Shown here: positions 17,974 through 25,352 of the stretch, one piece after another
Layout: each line of letters starts with the position of its first letter
Position numbering within the stretch: the stretch's first letter is position 1
Source of the DNA: Streptomyces sp. MJM8645
GTDB taxonomy: Bacteria > Actinomycetota > Actinomycetes > Streptomycetales > Streptomycetaceae
Reading direction: 5' to 3'
NCBI RefSeq assembly: GCF_001625365.1
Contig: NZ_LJJF01000001.1
Span: 2,046,001-2,110,000 of the forward strand
Length of the DNA: 64,000 nucleotides
Made by a program: the position numbers and the translations under genes
The notes under the pieces: model-generated
Seen by the model: the letters and a program-made list of their open reading frames with translations, nothing else
Database searches by the model: none
Told to the model about the DNA's origin: nothing

Positions 17974-19020
17974 TCAGAGCCGGACCACCCCCGCGACCGG
18001 CATCGCGTTGACGCTCTCGTAGCGGACCCTGGCGCCCGGGTAGGGGGCGTGCACGATCACCCCGCCGCCGGCGTACATCCCGACGTGGTGCATGTCCCGG
18101 TAGAAGATCACCAGGTCTCCCGGCCGCGCTTCGGAGAGGCTGACCCGCTGCCCGGCGTACGCCTGGGCCTGCGAGGTGCGCGGCAGGGTCACTCCGGCCT
18201 GCCGCCAGCTGTAGTACATCAGACCGGAGCAGTCGAAGGCGCGGGGCCCGGTGGATCCGTAGAGGTAGGGCGAGCCGATCATCCGCACCGCGGCGGCCAG
18301 CGCGGCCGCCCCGCGCTCGGAGGCGGGCGGGGCCGTGCCGAGGTCCAGCCGGTCGGTGCCCCGGGTGGCGCGCTGCTCGGCCTCCTGGGCGTCCTGGGCG
18401 GCCATCCGGGCCCGCTCGGCGACGCCCAGGCTGTTCAGCAGCCGCTGGGCCTTGGTGAGCCGCTGCTGGATCTGCTGCTTGCTGTCGGCGAGCGAGCGGC
18501 GGGCCTGGTCGAGTTCGGCGAGCTTGCCGGCGGTCTCGGTGCGGCGCTGGTCGAGCCGGCGCTGGCGGGTGGCCAGTTCGTGCAGGGTCTCCTGCTGCCG
18601 CTCGGCGGCCTGGTCGAGGGTGCGGGCCCGGGACAGGTAGCCCTCCGGGTCGGTGGAGAGCATCAGCTGGACGGTCTGGGCCATGCCGCCGCCGCGGTAC
18701 TCGGCGCCGGCCACGGTGGCGAGGTCGCCGCGCAACTGGTTGAGCTGCTCCTGGGCGACGGCGATCTCGCCCTGGAGGACGGTCGTCTCGCCCTGGAGGC
18801 GCTGCTGCGTCTCCAGGGCGGCGTTGTACTTCTCGGACGCCTGCTCGGCCTCGCCGTAGAGCTGTTCCACCTGCGCCTTGACGTCCTTGCGGGTGGGCGT
18901 GTCCGGCACGGCGGGGGCGGCCTGGGCGCTGCCGCCCGCCGTCACGCCCAGGGCGGTGGTGGCGGCCGCGGTCAGCACCAGCGCACGGGCGAGCAGTTGG
19001 GGACGACGGTGCACGGGCAT
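17974..19020 (-). CDS. Secreted NlpC/P60 peptidoglycan hydrolase (C40), copy 1
   Basis: 348 residues: Sec signal peptide with an AQA-type cleavage site near residue 34, a long coiled-coil region (about 42-215), and a C40 endopeptidase domain. The catalytic residues are Cys264 (FDCSGLM), His312 (HHVGMY) and His324 (VIVHAP). Such enzymes cleave gamma-D-Glu to diaminopimelate bonds in stem peptides. It is the downstream one of three tandem paralogues and the only one followed by the metallopeptidase frame. A TTGGAC/TAACGT promoter lies 82 bases upstream. Confidence 0.93.
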   Translation of the reverse strand: MPVHRRPQLLARALVLTAAATTALGVTAGGSAQAAPAVPDTPTRKDVKAQVEQLYGEAEQASEKYNAALETQQRLQGETTVLQGEIAVAQEQLNQLRGDLATVAGAEYRGGGMAQTVQLMLSTDPEGYLSRARTLDQAAERQQETLHELATRQRRLDQRRTETAGKLAELDQARRSLADSKQQIQQRLTKAQRLLNSLGVAERARMAAQDAQEAEQRATRGTDRLDLGTAPPASERGAAALAAAVRMIGSPYLYGSTGPRAFDCSGLMYYSWRQAGVTLPRTSQAQAYAGQRVSLSEARPGDLVIFYRDMHHVGMYAGGGVIVHAPYPGARVRYESVNAMPVAGVVRL

Positions 19021-19101
19021 GGCGGCAGCGGCTCCGATCCGGCGGTGGGGCCCCGCCGCCGCACCAACGCGGGCGGCCCTGGAAGCGGAGTCCGGTGGCA
19101 G

Positions 19102-19131
19102 ACGTTAGCGAGTCCGGGCAACCGAGTCCAA
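19102..19131 (-). promoter_or_regulatory. Putative sigma-70-like promoter of NlpC/P60 copy 1
   Basis: On the minus strand, TTGGAC (19126-19131) and TAACGT (19102-19107) are 18 bases apart. It lies between the copy 2 terminator and the copy 1 start, so copy 1 has its own transcript. Confidence 0.55.
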
Positions 19132-19194
19132 ACCCCTGCCAACCCGAATATTTGACCCGTAATCGGACATCAGTCCGAGGCGCCGGAAAAGCCG

Positions 19195-19229
19195 CAGGCC
19201 CGGCCTTCCGTGGTGGAAGGCCGGGCCTG
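19195..19229 (-). terminator. Terminator of NlpC/P60 copy 2
   Basis: Perfect 15-base arms 19195-19209 and 19215-19229, loop GTGGT, 19 bases after the stop. On the minus strand a short CTTTTCC run follows, a weak U-tract. Confidence 0.85.
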
Positions 19230-19247
19230 GGAGGGCCTGCGCGGGGA

Positions 19248-20393
19248 TCAGACCCGCACGATGGAGGTCAGCGGCATGTTGCCGACCGCCTCGTAGCGGA
19301 CCGACGCGCCGGGCTTGGGCGCGTGCAGCACCTGGCCGTTGCCGGCGTAGATGCCGACGTGGTGGGCGTCCCCGTAGAAGATCAGCAGGTCGCCGGGCTG
19401 GGCCTGGGAGAGGTCGGTGCCGATCCGGGTACCGGCGTGGGCCTGCTCCTGCGAGGTGCGCGGCAGCGCCACGTCGACCTGGTTGAACGCCCAGACCATC
19501 AGGCCCGAGCAGTCGAAGGAGCCGGGGCCGGAGGCGCCGTAGACGTACGGGCTGCCGATCTTGGAGGCGGCGATGGACAGCGCCGCGGCGCCGCGCGAGC
19601 TGCCGGCGCTCGGCTTGGTGACCGGCGCGGCGGGGGCCTGCGACGCGCTCAGGTCGGTGCGGCTGTTGTCGCGGGAGGAGCGGTCGGCGGCCTGCTGGGC
19701 CGCCGCCTGCTGCTGGGCGGCCTTCGCGGCGGCGTCGGCCTTCGCCTTGGCCTCGGCGGCGGCCTTCTCCTCGGCCGCGCGGATCGCCTGGCGCTCCTGC
19801 TCGGACAGGGTGTTGAAGAGGTCCTGCGCGGCCTTGAGCTTGCCCTGGACCTCGTCCTTGGCACTCTTCAGCTGCTGGGTGGTGGTCTCCATCTCGGCGA
19901 GCTTGCCCTGGGCCTCGGAGCGCACCTGGTCGAGCTTGCGCTGCTCGTCCTGGAGCTGCTTGAGCTGGCCCTTCTGGGTGCCGCCGGCCTGGTTCAGCGT
20001 GTCGGCCTGGCTCAGGAAGGTGTCCGGGCTGGCGGAGAACATCAGCTGGACGGTCTGCGATATGCCGCCGTTGCGGTACTGCTCGCCGGCGATCTCGGCC
20101 AGGCCGCCCTGAAGGTCGGTCACCTGCCCCTGCTGCCGCGCCACCTGGTCCTGGAGGTCGGTGACCTGCTTCTGCAGCTGCTGCTGCTTCTCCTGGGCGG
20201 CGTTGAGCTTCTCGGTCGCGACCTCGGCCTGCTCGTTGAGCTGGTCGACCTGCTCCTTGACCTGGTCCTTGGTCGGCTGCGGGTCGGCGTGGGCGCCGGA
20301 CTGCGCGGACAGCGCGACGGCCGCGGCGGCGAAGCCGGTCATGATCGAGACCCGGGTGCGACTAGCGGGCTTGGGACGACGATGGGACGCCAC
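19248..20393 (-). CDS. Secreted NlpC/P60 peptidoglycan hydrolase (C40), copy 2
   Basis: 381 residues from GTG 20393, chosen because AAGGAG lies nine bases upstream, because copy 3 begins with the same SHRRPKxxSR segment, and because any longer reading would translate the riboswitch. Signal peptide ending near AHA, coiled coil, an Ala/Lys/Glu-rich linker, and a C40 domain with FDCSGLM, HHVGIY and LHAP catalytic blocks. It is the only one of the three paralogues with a c-di-AMP riboswitch, so expression is probably tied to c-di-AMP, like other Streptomyces cell-wall hydrolases. Confidence 0.94.
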   Translation of the reverse strand: MASHRRPKPASRTRVSIMTGFAAAAVALSAQSGAHADPQPTKDQVKEQVDQLNEQAEVATEKLNAAQEKQQQLQKQVTDLQDQVARQQGQVTDLQGGLAEIAGEQYRNGGISQTVQLMFSASPDTFLSQADTLNQAGGTQKGQLKQLQDEQRKLDQVRSEAQGKLAEMETTTQQLKSAKDEVQGKLKAAQDLFNTLSEQERQAIRAAEEKAAAEAKAKADAAAKAAQQQAAAQQAADRSSRDNSRTDLSASQAPAAPVTKPSAGSSRGAAALSIAASKIGSPYVYGASGPGSFDCSGLMVWAFNQVDVALPRTSQEQAHAGTRIGTDLSQAQPGDLLIFYGDAHHVGIYAGNGQVLHAPKPGASVRYEAVGNMPLTSIVRV

Positions 20394-20417
20394 GAAGGCG
20401 GACTCCTTCTTCCTACG

Positions 20418-20613
20418 CCGTCTACCGGGTGAGCTGACGGGTTCGGGCCGGAAGCGTGCCCTACGACGCCTCACGGCCGTTCCACCGGCCGACCTGGCGC
20501 CGATTCACCCCGGAGGAACGTGGTTCCCCGGCTCCGTTCGACAGCACCCCCGACTGCTGGGCTCCCCGTCGGGCAGGCACTGGGCCCGCCCCGCTGCGTC
20601 ACGAACTCGACGG
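20418..20613 (-). ncRNA. ydaO-yuaA (c-di-AMP) riboswitch
   Basis: The minus-strand leader carries the aptamer's 3' signature CCGAACCCGTCAGCTCACC with GGTAGACGG, plus upstream GGGGAACC and GGGGTGAATCGGC blocks in the right order. The closing helix P1 can be drawn between GACGG at 20418-20422 and CCGTC at 20609-20613. ydaO riboswitches turn cell-wall hydrolase genes off when c-di-AMP is high. A promoter lies about 56 bases upstream. Exact 5' limit is approximate. Confidence 0.9.
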
Positions 20614-20668
20614 AAACCACCGCCGTCACCCTGGCTGGGCGATCGGGAGTGCGGTGGTTCGGGGCACG

Positions 20669-20698
20669 ACCCTAGTAACTGAACCGTGATCCGTTCAA
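20669..20698 (-). promoter_or_regulatory. Promoter of the riboswitch-NlpC/P60 copy 2 transcript
   Basis: TTGAAC (20693-20698) and TAGGGT (20669-20674) are 18 bases apart on the minus strand; transcription would start near 20662, giving a leader of about 270 bases that contains the riboswitch. The DNA upstream (20699-20760) is unusually AT-rich for this genome. Confidence 0.65.
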
Positions 20699-20822
20699 AT
20701 CCTTGTCAGAAAAAAGACGGAAGAAGACCAAAGTTCTTTTGTGAATATGACACATAGTGATCACCGCCGTACGCAAAGCTGATCAGTCTTCACCGGGGAC
20801 TCGCGCGGCGGACAAAACCCGA

Positions 20823-20849
20823 ACGCCACCCCCGGCCGGAGGGTGGCGT
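20823..20849 (-). terminator. Terminator of NlpC/P60 copy 3
   Basis: Nine-base arms ACGCCACCC / GGGTGGCGT (20823-20831, 20841-20849) with a nine-base loop, followed on the minus strand by GTTCGGGTTTTG. Lies 43 bases after the stop of copy 3 and isolates it from copy 2. Confidence 0.75.
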
Positions 20850-20891
20850 GGATCACAGGCCCGGACGGGGCCCTTCGGGCGTGTCGGGCCG

Positions 20892-21926
20892 TCAGACCCG
20901 GCGGATCGTGTTGATCGGCATCGCGTCGACCTTCATCACCTTCACCACGTCGCCGGTGTGCGGCGCGTGCACCACCATGCCGTTGCCGATGTACATCCCG
21001 ACGTGGTGCCGGTCGGGGCCGTAGATGACCAGGTCGCCCGGCTGGGCCTGGTCCAACGTGACCTTGGTGCCGACGTTGCCCTGCTCCTGCGAAGTACGCG
21101 GCAGCGAGACGCCGGCCTGGCCGTACGCCCAGACCATCAGGCCCGAGCAGTCGAAGGTGGTCGAGCCGGTGGCGCCCCACACGTACGGCGAGCCCTGCTT
21201 GCTCATCGCCTTGGCGACGGCCACGCCCGCGTAGCCGCCGGCCTGCGGGAGGCTGCCGAGGTCGGCGCGGTCGCTGCCGCGCGAGGCGCGGTCGTCCTGC
21301 TGCTGCTGGGCCCGCAGCGCGGCGCGGTCGGAGGCGCTGAGCGAGTTCAGCAGGTCCTGCGCGGCCTTGAGCTTCTGGTTGACGTCCGTCTTGGCCTGGT
21401 TCAGGTCCTTGGTGGTGGAGTCGAGCGAGGCCAGGACGGCGGCGGCCTCGGACTTCTCCTGGTCCAGCCGGCGCTGCTGGTCCAGCAGCCCCTTGAGCGC
21501 CTCGGACTCGCTGGCGCTGGCCTGCTGAGCGCTGGACGCCTTCTCCAGGTAGCCGGACGGGTCCGAGGAGAGCATCAGCTGGACGGACGGGTCGATGCCG
21601 CCGGTGCGGTACTGCTCGCCCGCCACGCCGGCCAGGCCGGTCTGGAGCTGGGTCATCTCGTCCTGGCTGCGGGCCACCTTGTCCTGCAGCTGGTCGGACT
21701 GCTTGCGGAGCTGGTCGGCCCGCTCCTTGGCGCCGTTGTACTTCTCCGCCGCCTGCTCCTGGTCCTGCTGGAGCTGGTCGATCTGCGCCTTGACGTCGCT
21801 CTTGCTCGGCTGGGGCGCGGCGTGCGCGGCGACCTGCGCGGAGAGGGCGACCGCGGTCGCCGCGGCAGCGGTGAGCACGGAGACCCGGGCGCGGCTCGGC
21901 TGCTTGGGACGGCGGTGGGAGGCCAA
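20892..21926 (-). CDS. Secreted NlpC/P60 peptidoglycan hydrolase (C40), copy 3
   Basis: 344 residues from a TTG at 21926, with AGAAGGAG eight bases upstream; the N-terminus LASHRRPKQPSRARVS then matches copy 2. Signal peptide to about AHA, coiled coil (about residues 35-225), and a C40 domain with FDCSGLM, HHVGMY and VVHAP. It has its own TGGCAA/TAGGGT promoter and terminator, and no riboswitch. Likely a septal or tip peptidoglycan endopeptidase. Confidence 0.93.
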   Translation of the reverse strand: MASHRRPKQPSRARVSVLTAAAATAVALSAQVAAHAAPQPSKSDVKAQIDQLQQDQEQAAEKYNGAKERADQLRKQSDQLQDKVARSQDEMTQLQTGLAGVAGEQYRTGGIDPSVQLMLSSDPSGYLEKASSAQQASASESEALKGLLDQQRRLDQEKSEAAAVLASLDSTTKDLNQAKTDVNQKLKAAQDLLNSLSASDRAALRAQQQQDDRASRGSDRADLGSLPQAGGYAGVAVAKAMSKQGSPYVWGATGSTTFDCSGLMVWAYGQAGVSLPRTSQEQGNVGTKVTLDQAQPGDLVIYGPDRHHVGMYIGNGMVVHAPHTGDVVKVMKVDAMPINTIRRV

Positions 21927-21995
21927 GGGAATTGCTCCTTCTTCCATCGGCCTCACCCGATCAGGTGAGAATCCGGAAAATAGGTTTGACGCCAC

Positions 21996-22024
21996 ACCCT
22001 AGGGAAGATCCACGGGTTTTGCCA
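21996..22024 (-). promoter_or_regulatory. Promoter of NlpC/P60 copy 3
   Basis: TGGCAA (22019-22024) and TAGGGT (21996-22001) with a 17-base spacer on the minus strand. The -10 is the same hexamer as in the copy 2 promoter. A short inverted repeat TCACC..GGTGA lies between promoter and start. Confidence 0.6.
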
Positions 22025-22126
22025 CTCCCCCGAAGGCGTGAACTCCACTTCCCCCGCAGGCTTCACCGGATGTGCACACCGCCGCAAACCGGGCGCTGAC
22101 CAGGCGTCATTCCGTCGCGGCAGCCG

Positions 22127-23602
22127 TCAGGGCCGCGCCAGCCGGTTCAGCAGCAGAACGGAGGCCACGGGGCGCGCGCCCGCCTTCCGCACGCCCTCCG
22201 CGACCTCCCGGTCGGTGGACACCACCACCACCGGACGCCCCTGCGGCTCGGCCCGCACCAGACGGCGGATCAGCTCGTCCGCGGTCTCGCCGGTCCGGCT
22301 GAACCGCACCCGCACCCCCCGCGGTGGCGCCATGATCACCGGAACGTCCAGGTCCTGCCCGTCGAACACGCAGGTGACCTCCGCCTGCGTGCGCTGGGCC
22401 AGCATCGCCAGCCCGCCCAGCAGCCGGATCCGCTGCTGCTCCAGCGGCAGCGTCGGATAGCCCGTCTTGGTCACGTTGTAGCCGTCCACCACCAGGTGCA
22501 CCTGCGGGATCGCCAGCAGCTGGTCCAGCAGCGCCGGATCGTCGTCGGCCAGACCGCGCCGGGCCACGTCGTGCGGCGAGGCCGCCCCCGGCACCACCGC
22601 CTCCACCAGGTCCCCCGGCCGGATCTGGGAGACCGGCAGCGCCAGCTCCCGCTGGAGCCCCTGCGCCGACTGCAGCACCGTGTCCAGCAGCAGCCGCAGC
22701 CGCATGTCCTCGACGCTGCGGCCCTCGCGGGCCGACCGGCGGCCCTGCTCGGCCGCCGTCTCCAGCTCGCCGACCCGGTGCCGCAGCCGCCGCGCCTCGG
22801 ACTCCGCGGCGCCGCGCTCGGTGGCCGCCTGCGCCCTCGCGGCCTCCAGCTCGGCGGTCAGCCGCCTGGTCTCGGCCTGCGCCCGGCGGGTGTCGCTCTC
22901 CAGCGAGCGCACCTTCTTCCGCAGCGACTCGGCCTCCCGGCGGACGTCCTCGGACTCCGCACGCTGCCGCTCCAGGTCCGCCCGGGCGGCGGACCGCAGC
23001 TCGGCGAGCTCCGCCTGCAGCTTCTCCACCAGCCGGGTGGCCTCGGCGGCCGCGCCCTCGGCGCCGGCCCGCTCGGCCTCCTCCCCGGCCTCGGCCACCA
23101 GCCGGCTCCAGCCGGCCGACCGCACCAGGTAGGCGGCGGCCGCGACGTCCATCGGATCGGCGGCGCCCGGGACGCTGCCCGACTCCAACGCCTTCACCAG
23201 GTCCGGCTGGCCCAGCCTCAGCCGCTCCGCTATCCGCACCCGGAACGCCGGCTCCGACTCCAGCGCCGCGGCCAGCGCCGTGGCCGCGTACTTGGCCCGC
23301 CGGGCCGGGGTGAACTTGACGTACTGGCGCAGGCTCTGCGGGAGCTCGCCGGGCGGCAGCCCGCCGAGCGCGTCCGAGGCCAGGCCGACCACGCGCCGGC
23401 GCACGCCCTCGGGCAGCGGCCGGTCCAGCTTCTCGGCAGCACGCTCCGCCACCGCCTCGCCGGAACCCACCGACGCATCGGAACCCGCCGCCTCGCCGAC
23501 GGCCGCGGGCCCGGACGGGGCCGCGTCGGCGGCCTGCGCCTGCGCGGCGGCAGCAGGCTGAAGCCCCTGCGCTTCGGCGGGCTCCCTCGCTGCGTCCACC
23601 AC
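22127..23602 (-). CDS. NYN-domain (PIN-like) putative ribonuclease with coiled coil
   Basis: 491 residues from GTG 23602. The N-terminal third is Ala/Glu-rich, the middle (about 180-330) is a charged coiled coil, and the C-terminal 150 residues form a NYN domain: VVDGYNVTKTGYP, CVFDGQDLDVP, FSRTGETADELI and VVSTDREVAEGV supply the acidic residues expected for metal-dependent RNA cleavage. Relatives of the YacP/Rae1 group cut RNA. A small zinc-ribbon gene precedes it on the same strand by 138 bases. Confidence 0.87.
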   Translation of the reverse strand: MVDAAREPAEAQGLQPAAAAQAQAADAAPSGPAAVGEAAGSDASVGSGEAVAERAAEKLDRPLPEGVRRRVVGLASDALGGLPPGELPQSLRQYVKFTPARRAKYAATALAAALESEPAFRVRIAERLRLGQPDLVKALESGSVPGAADPMDVAAAAYLVRSAGWSRLVAEAGEEAERAGAEGAAAEATRLVEKLQAELAELRSAARADLERQRAESEDVRREAESLRKKVRSLESDTRRAQAETRRLTAELEAARAQAATERGAAESEARRLRHRVGELETAAEQGRRSAREGRSVEDMRLRLLLDTVLQSAQGLQRELALPVSQIRPGDLVEAVVPGAASPHDVARRGLADDDPALLDQLLAIPQVHLVVDGYNVTKTGYPTLPLEQQRIRLLGGLAMLAQRTQAEVTCVFDGQDLDVPVIMAPPRGVRVRFSRTGETADELIRRLVRAEPQGRPVVVVSTDREVAEGVRKAGARPVASVLLLNRLARP

Positions 23603-23740
23603 GTCCTCGGCTCCGATCCTGGTCCTACGGGGTCACGGCCCGCGGCCGCCGCCCTGTCGTCACGCTCCGTGCGTCCTGTCTGTATTGTCCCAGCGCGGCG
23701 GGCAGGCGCGCCGCGCACCCGCCCCCCGCGCCGTCGGGCG

Positions 23741-24004
23741 TCAACCCTGCTCGGCGGAGGCCTCCGCGCTCTCGGCGCCCGGACGGGCCACCAGCTCGAC
23801 CTGGTCCACGGCGTTGCACCAGCGGCAGCGCACCGACTCGATCGTCTCGCTCAGCACCTCGGTCTCCTCGACCTTGGACTCGCCGGCCAGGTCGAAGTGC
23901 AGGAACTCGGTGACCCGCGCGGTGCGGGTCACGTCGAAGCGGGTGAGGTTTCCGCACAGGGTGCAGCGCCAGCGCGTCTCGGCGGTCAGGGCGGGGACGG
24001 TCAT
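23741..24004 (-). CDS. Small two-CxxC protein, probable zinc ribbon
   Basis: 87 residues with CTLCGN near residue 14 and CRWCN near residue 61, a pair of knuckles that could bind one zinc. The rest is acidic. ATG 24004 has GAGAGGA upstream; the longer in-frame reading is Pro/Gly-rich and unlikely. It lies upstream of the NYN protein on the same strand. Function unknown. Confidence 0.75.
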   Translation of the reverse strand: MTVPALTAETRWRCTLCGNLTRFDVTRTARVTEFLHFDLAGESKVEETEVLSETIESVRCRWCNAVDQVELVARPGAESAEASAEQG

Positions 24005-24205
24005 CGGGGGTCCTCTCGGGTGGTCCCTGGGTGGGCTAGGCGCTCCCCCCGGGGCCCCGGCGTCGGCGGCGGGAGGCGGGATTGCCCGCCCCAAGCCTAT
24101 TGCCTGAGGCAACCATCCCGGCCACCAGTCAGGAGAACGAGCGGGCTAGTCCACCTGCCGTACAAGGCCGTGTCACACGCCCGACACGGAGGGATGCTTG
24201 GCCGC

Positions 24206-24988
24206 ATGGCACTGACGGCCCCCGGGCACACCGACGCGCGGGGCGAACGCCCGTCCGTGCCCGCCCCGGCGGTCACCTACGCCCTGATCGCGGTCAACAC
24301 CCTGGTGTTCCTGTTGGGCCCGGCCGCCGGGCTCAATCCGCTGTACGGCACCGGCCAGTCCCGGCTCTGCGCGGAGCAGCGGTACGAGCAGCGCTGGGGC
24401 GTCATCCCCGCCGAGGTGCTGGCCGGCCGCCCGCTGACCGCCGAGCAGCTGGCCCAGGCCCCCGACCCGGCCCCGGGCTGCCCGGCCGCGCCCACCCCGG
24501 CCAAGCACCCGGCGCTGTCCGTCCTCACCGGGCTCTTCGTGCACGCGGGCTGGCTGCACCTGCTGGGCAACCTGCTCTTCCTCCACGTCTTCGGCCCCAC
24601 CGTCGAACAGCGGCTGGGCCGGGCCCGGTTCGCCCTCTTCTACCTGGCCGCCGGCAGCCTGGCCACGTACGGCTTCGCCCTCGCCGAGGCGCACTCCCCG
24701 GGCTCCACCCGGGTGCTGATCGGCGCCTCCGGCGCGATCTCCGCCGTCCTCGGCGCCTACCTGCGCTTCCATCCGCGCGCCCGGGTGACGACGCTCGTCC
24801 CGCTGCTGCTGTTCCTGCCGCTGCGCTTCCCGGCCTGGCTGGTGCTCGGCCTCTGGTTCGCCCTGCAGTGGTGGTCGGTCCACTCGGCCGGGCCCGGGGT
24901 GGCCTATCTGGTCCACGTGATCGGCTTCGCGGCGGGCTTCCTCTACGCCTGCACGGCGGTCAGCCACCCCCCGAGACGACCCGGCTGA
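24206..24988 (+). CDS. Rhomboid-family intramembrane serine protease
   Basis: About 260 residues with six hydrophobic helices. The catalytic serine is in GASGAISAVLGAY and the catalytic histidine in VHVIGFAAGF; HAGWLHLLGNLLFLHVFG is the conserved HxxxN region of helix 2. A soluble insertion of about 50 residues with two cysteines follows helix 1. Starts at ATG 24206 or 24194 are both possible because GGAGG lies close to the first ATG. Substrate unknown. Confidence 0.9.
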   Translation: MALTAPGHTDARGERPSVPAPAVTYALIAVNTLVFLLGPAAGLNPLYGTGQSRLCAEQRYEQRWGVIPAEVLAGRPLTAEQLAQAPDPAPGCPAAPTPAKHPALSVLTGLFVHAGWLHLLGNLLFLHVFGPTVEQRLGRARFALFYLAAGSLATYGFALAEAHSPGSTRVLIGASGAISAVLGAYLRFHPRARVTTLVPLLLFLPLRFPAWLVLGLWFALQWWSVHSAGPGVAYLVHVIGFAAGFLYACTAVSHPPRRPG

Positions 24989-25029
24989 CGCCCGATACGC
25001 TGGCGGCACCCCACAAAGGAGCCCGAACA

Positions 25030-25311
25030 GTGATCACCGCCATCGTCCTGATCAAGACCAGTGTCGACCGCATCCCGGAGATCGCCGAGGCCATCGCGGC
25101 CATCGAGGGCGTCAGCGAGGTGTACTCGGTGACCGGTGGCTACGACCTGGTGGCGATGGTCCGGGTGCGCCGGCACGACGATCTGGCCGCGGTCATCCCG
25201 GGCCGGCTGAACAAGGTCCCGGGCGTGGCCCACACCGAGACCCAGATCGCCTTCCGCACATACTCCCAGCACGACCTCGAGGCCGCCTTCGCCCTCGGCC
25301 TGGACGAGTAG
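25030..25311 (+). CDS. Stand-alone RAM domain (Lrp/AsnC ligand-binding) protein
   Basis: 93 residues from GTG 25030 with AAAGGAG upstream. It is only the effector-binding half of Lrp/AsnC regulators (TAIVLIKTSVDRIPEIAEAIAAIEGV; VYSVTGGYDLVAMVRV), with no helix-turn-helix. Such proteins form oligomers and bind small ligands, often amino acids. It converges on the cysteine desulfurase-like gene and follows the rhomboid gene by 41 bases. Confidence 0.9.
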   Translation: MITAIVLIKTSVDRIPEIAEAIAAIEGVSEVYSVTGGYDLVAMVRVRRHDDLAAVIPGRLNKVPGVAHTETQIAFRTYSQHDLEAAFALGLDE

Positions 25312-25352
25312 GCCCCTCAGCCCTGCCGACCGGGCCCCTCAGCCCTGCCGAC
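25311..25352. repeat. 20-base perfect direct repeat between converging genes
   Basis: Copies at 25311-25330 and 25333-25352 are identical over 20 bases. The second copy contains the stop codon and last residues of the cysteine desulfurase-like gene, so the first copy is a duplicated gene end just past its stop. No hairpin terminator was recognised in this 27-base gap. Confidence 0.85.

Noticed and set aside
20394..20474. N-terminal extension of NlpC/P60 copy 2 (MRRRRARF...)
   Set aside because: This stretch is the 3' part of the c-di-AMP riboswitch; the GTG at 20393 has the ribosome binding site.
22496..24190. Long N-terminal extension of the rhomboid gene
   Set aside because: The extension is antisense to the NYN and zinc-ribbon genes and has no membrane or family features; the rhomboid fold begins after 24206.
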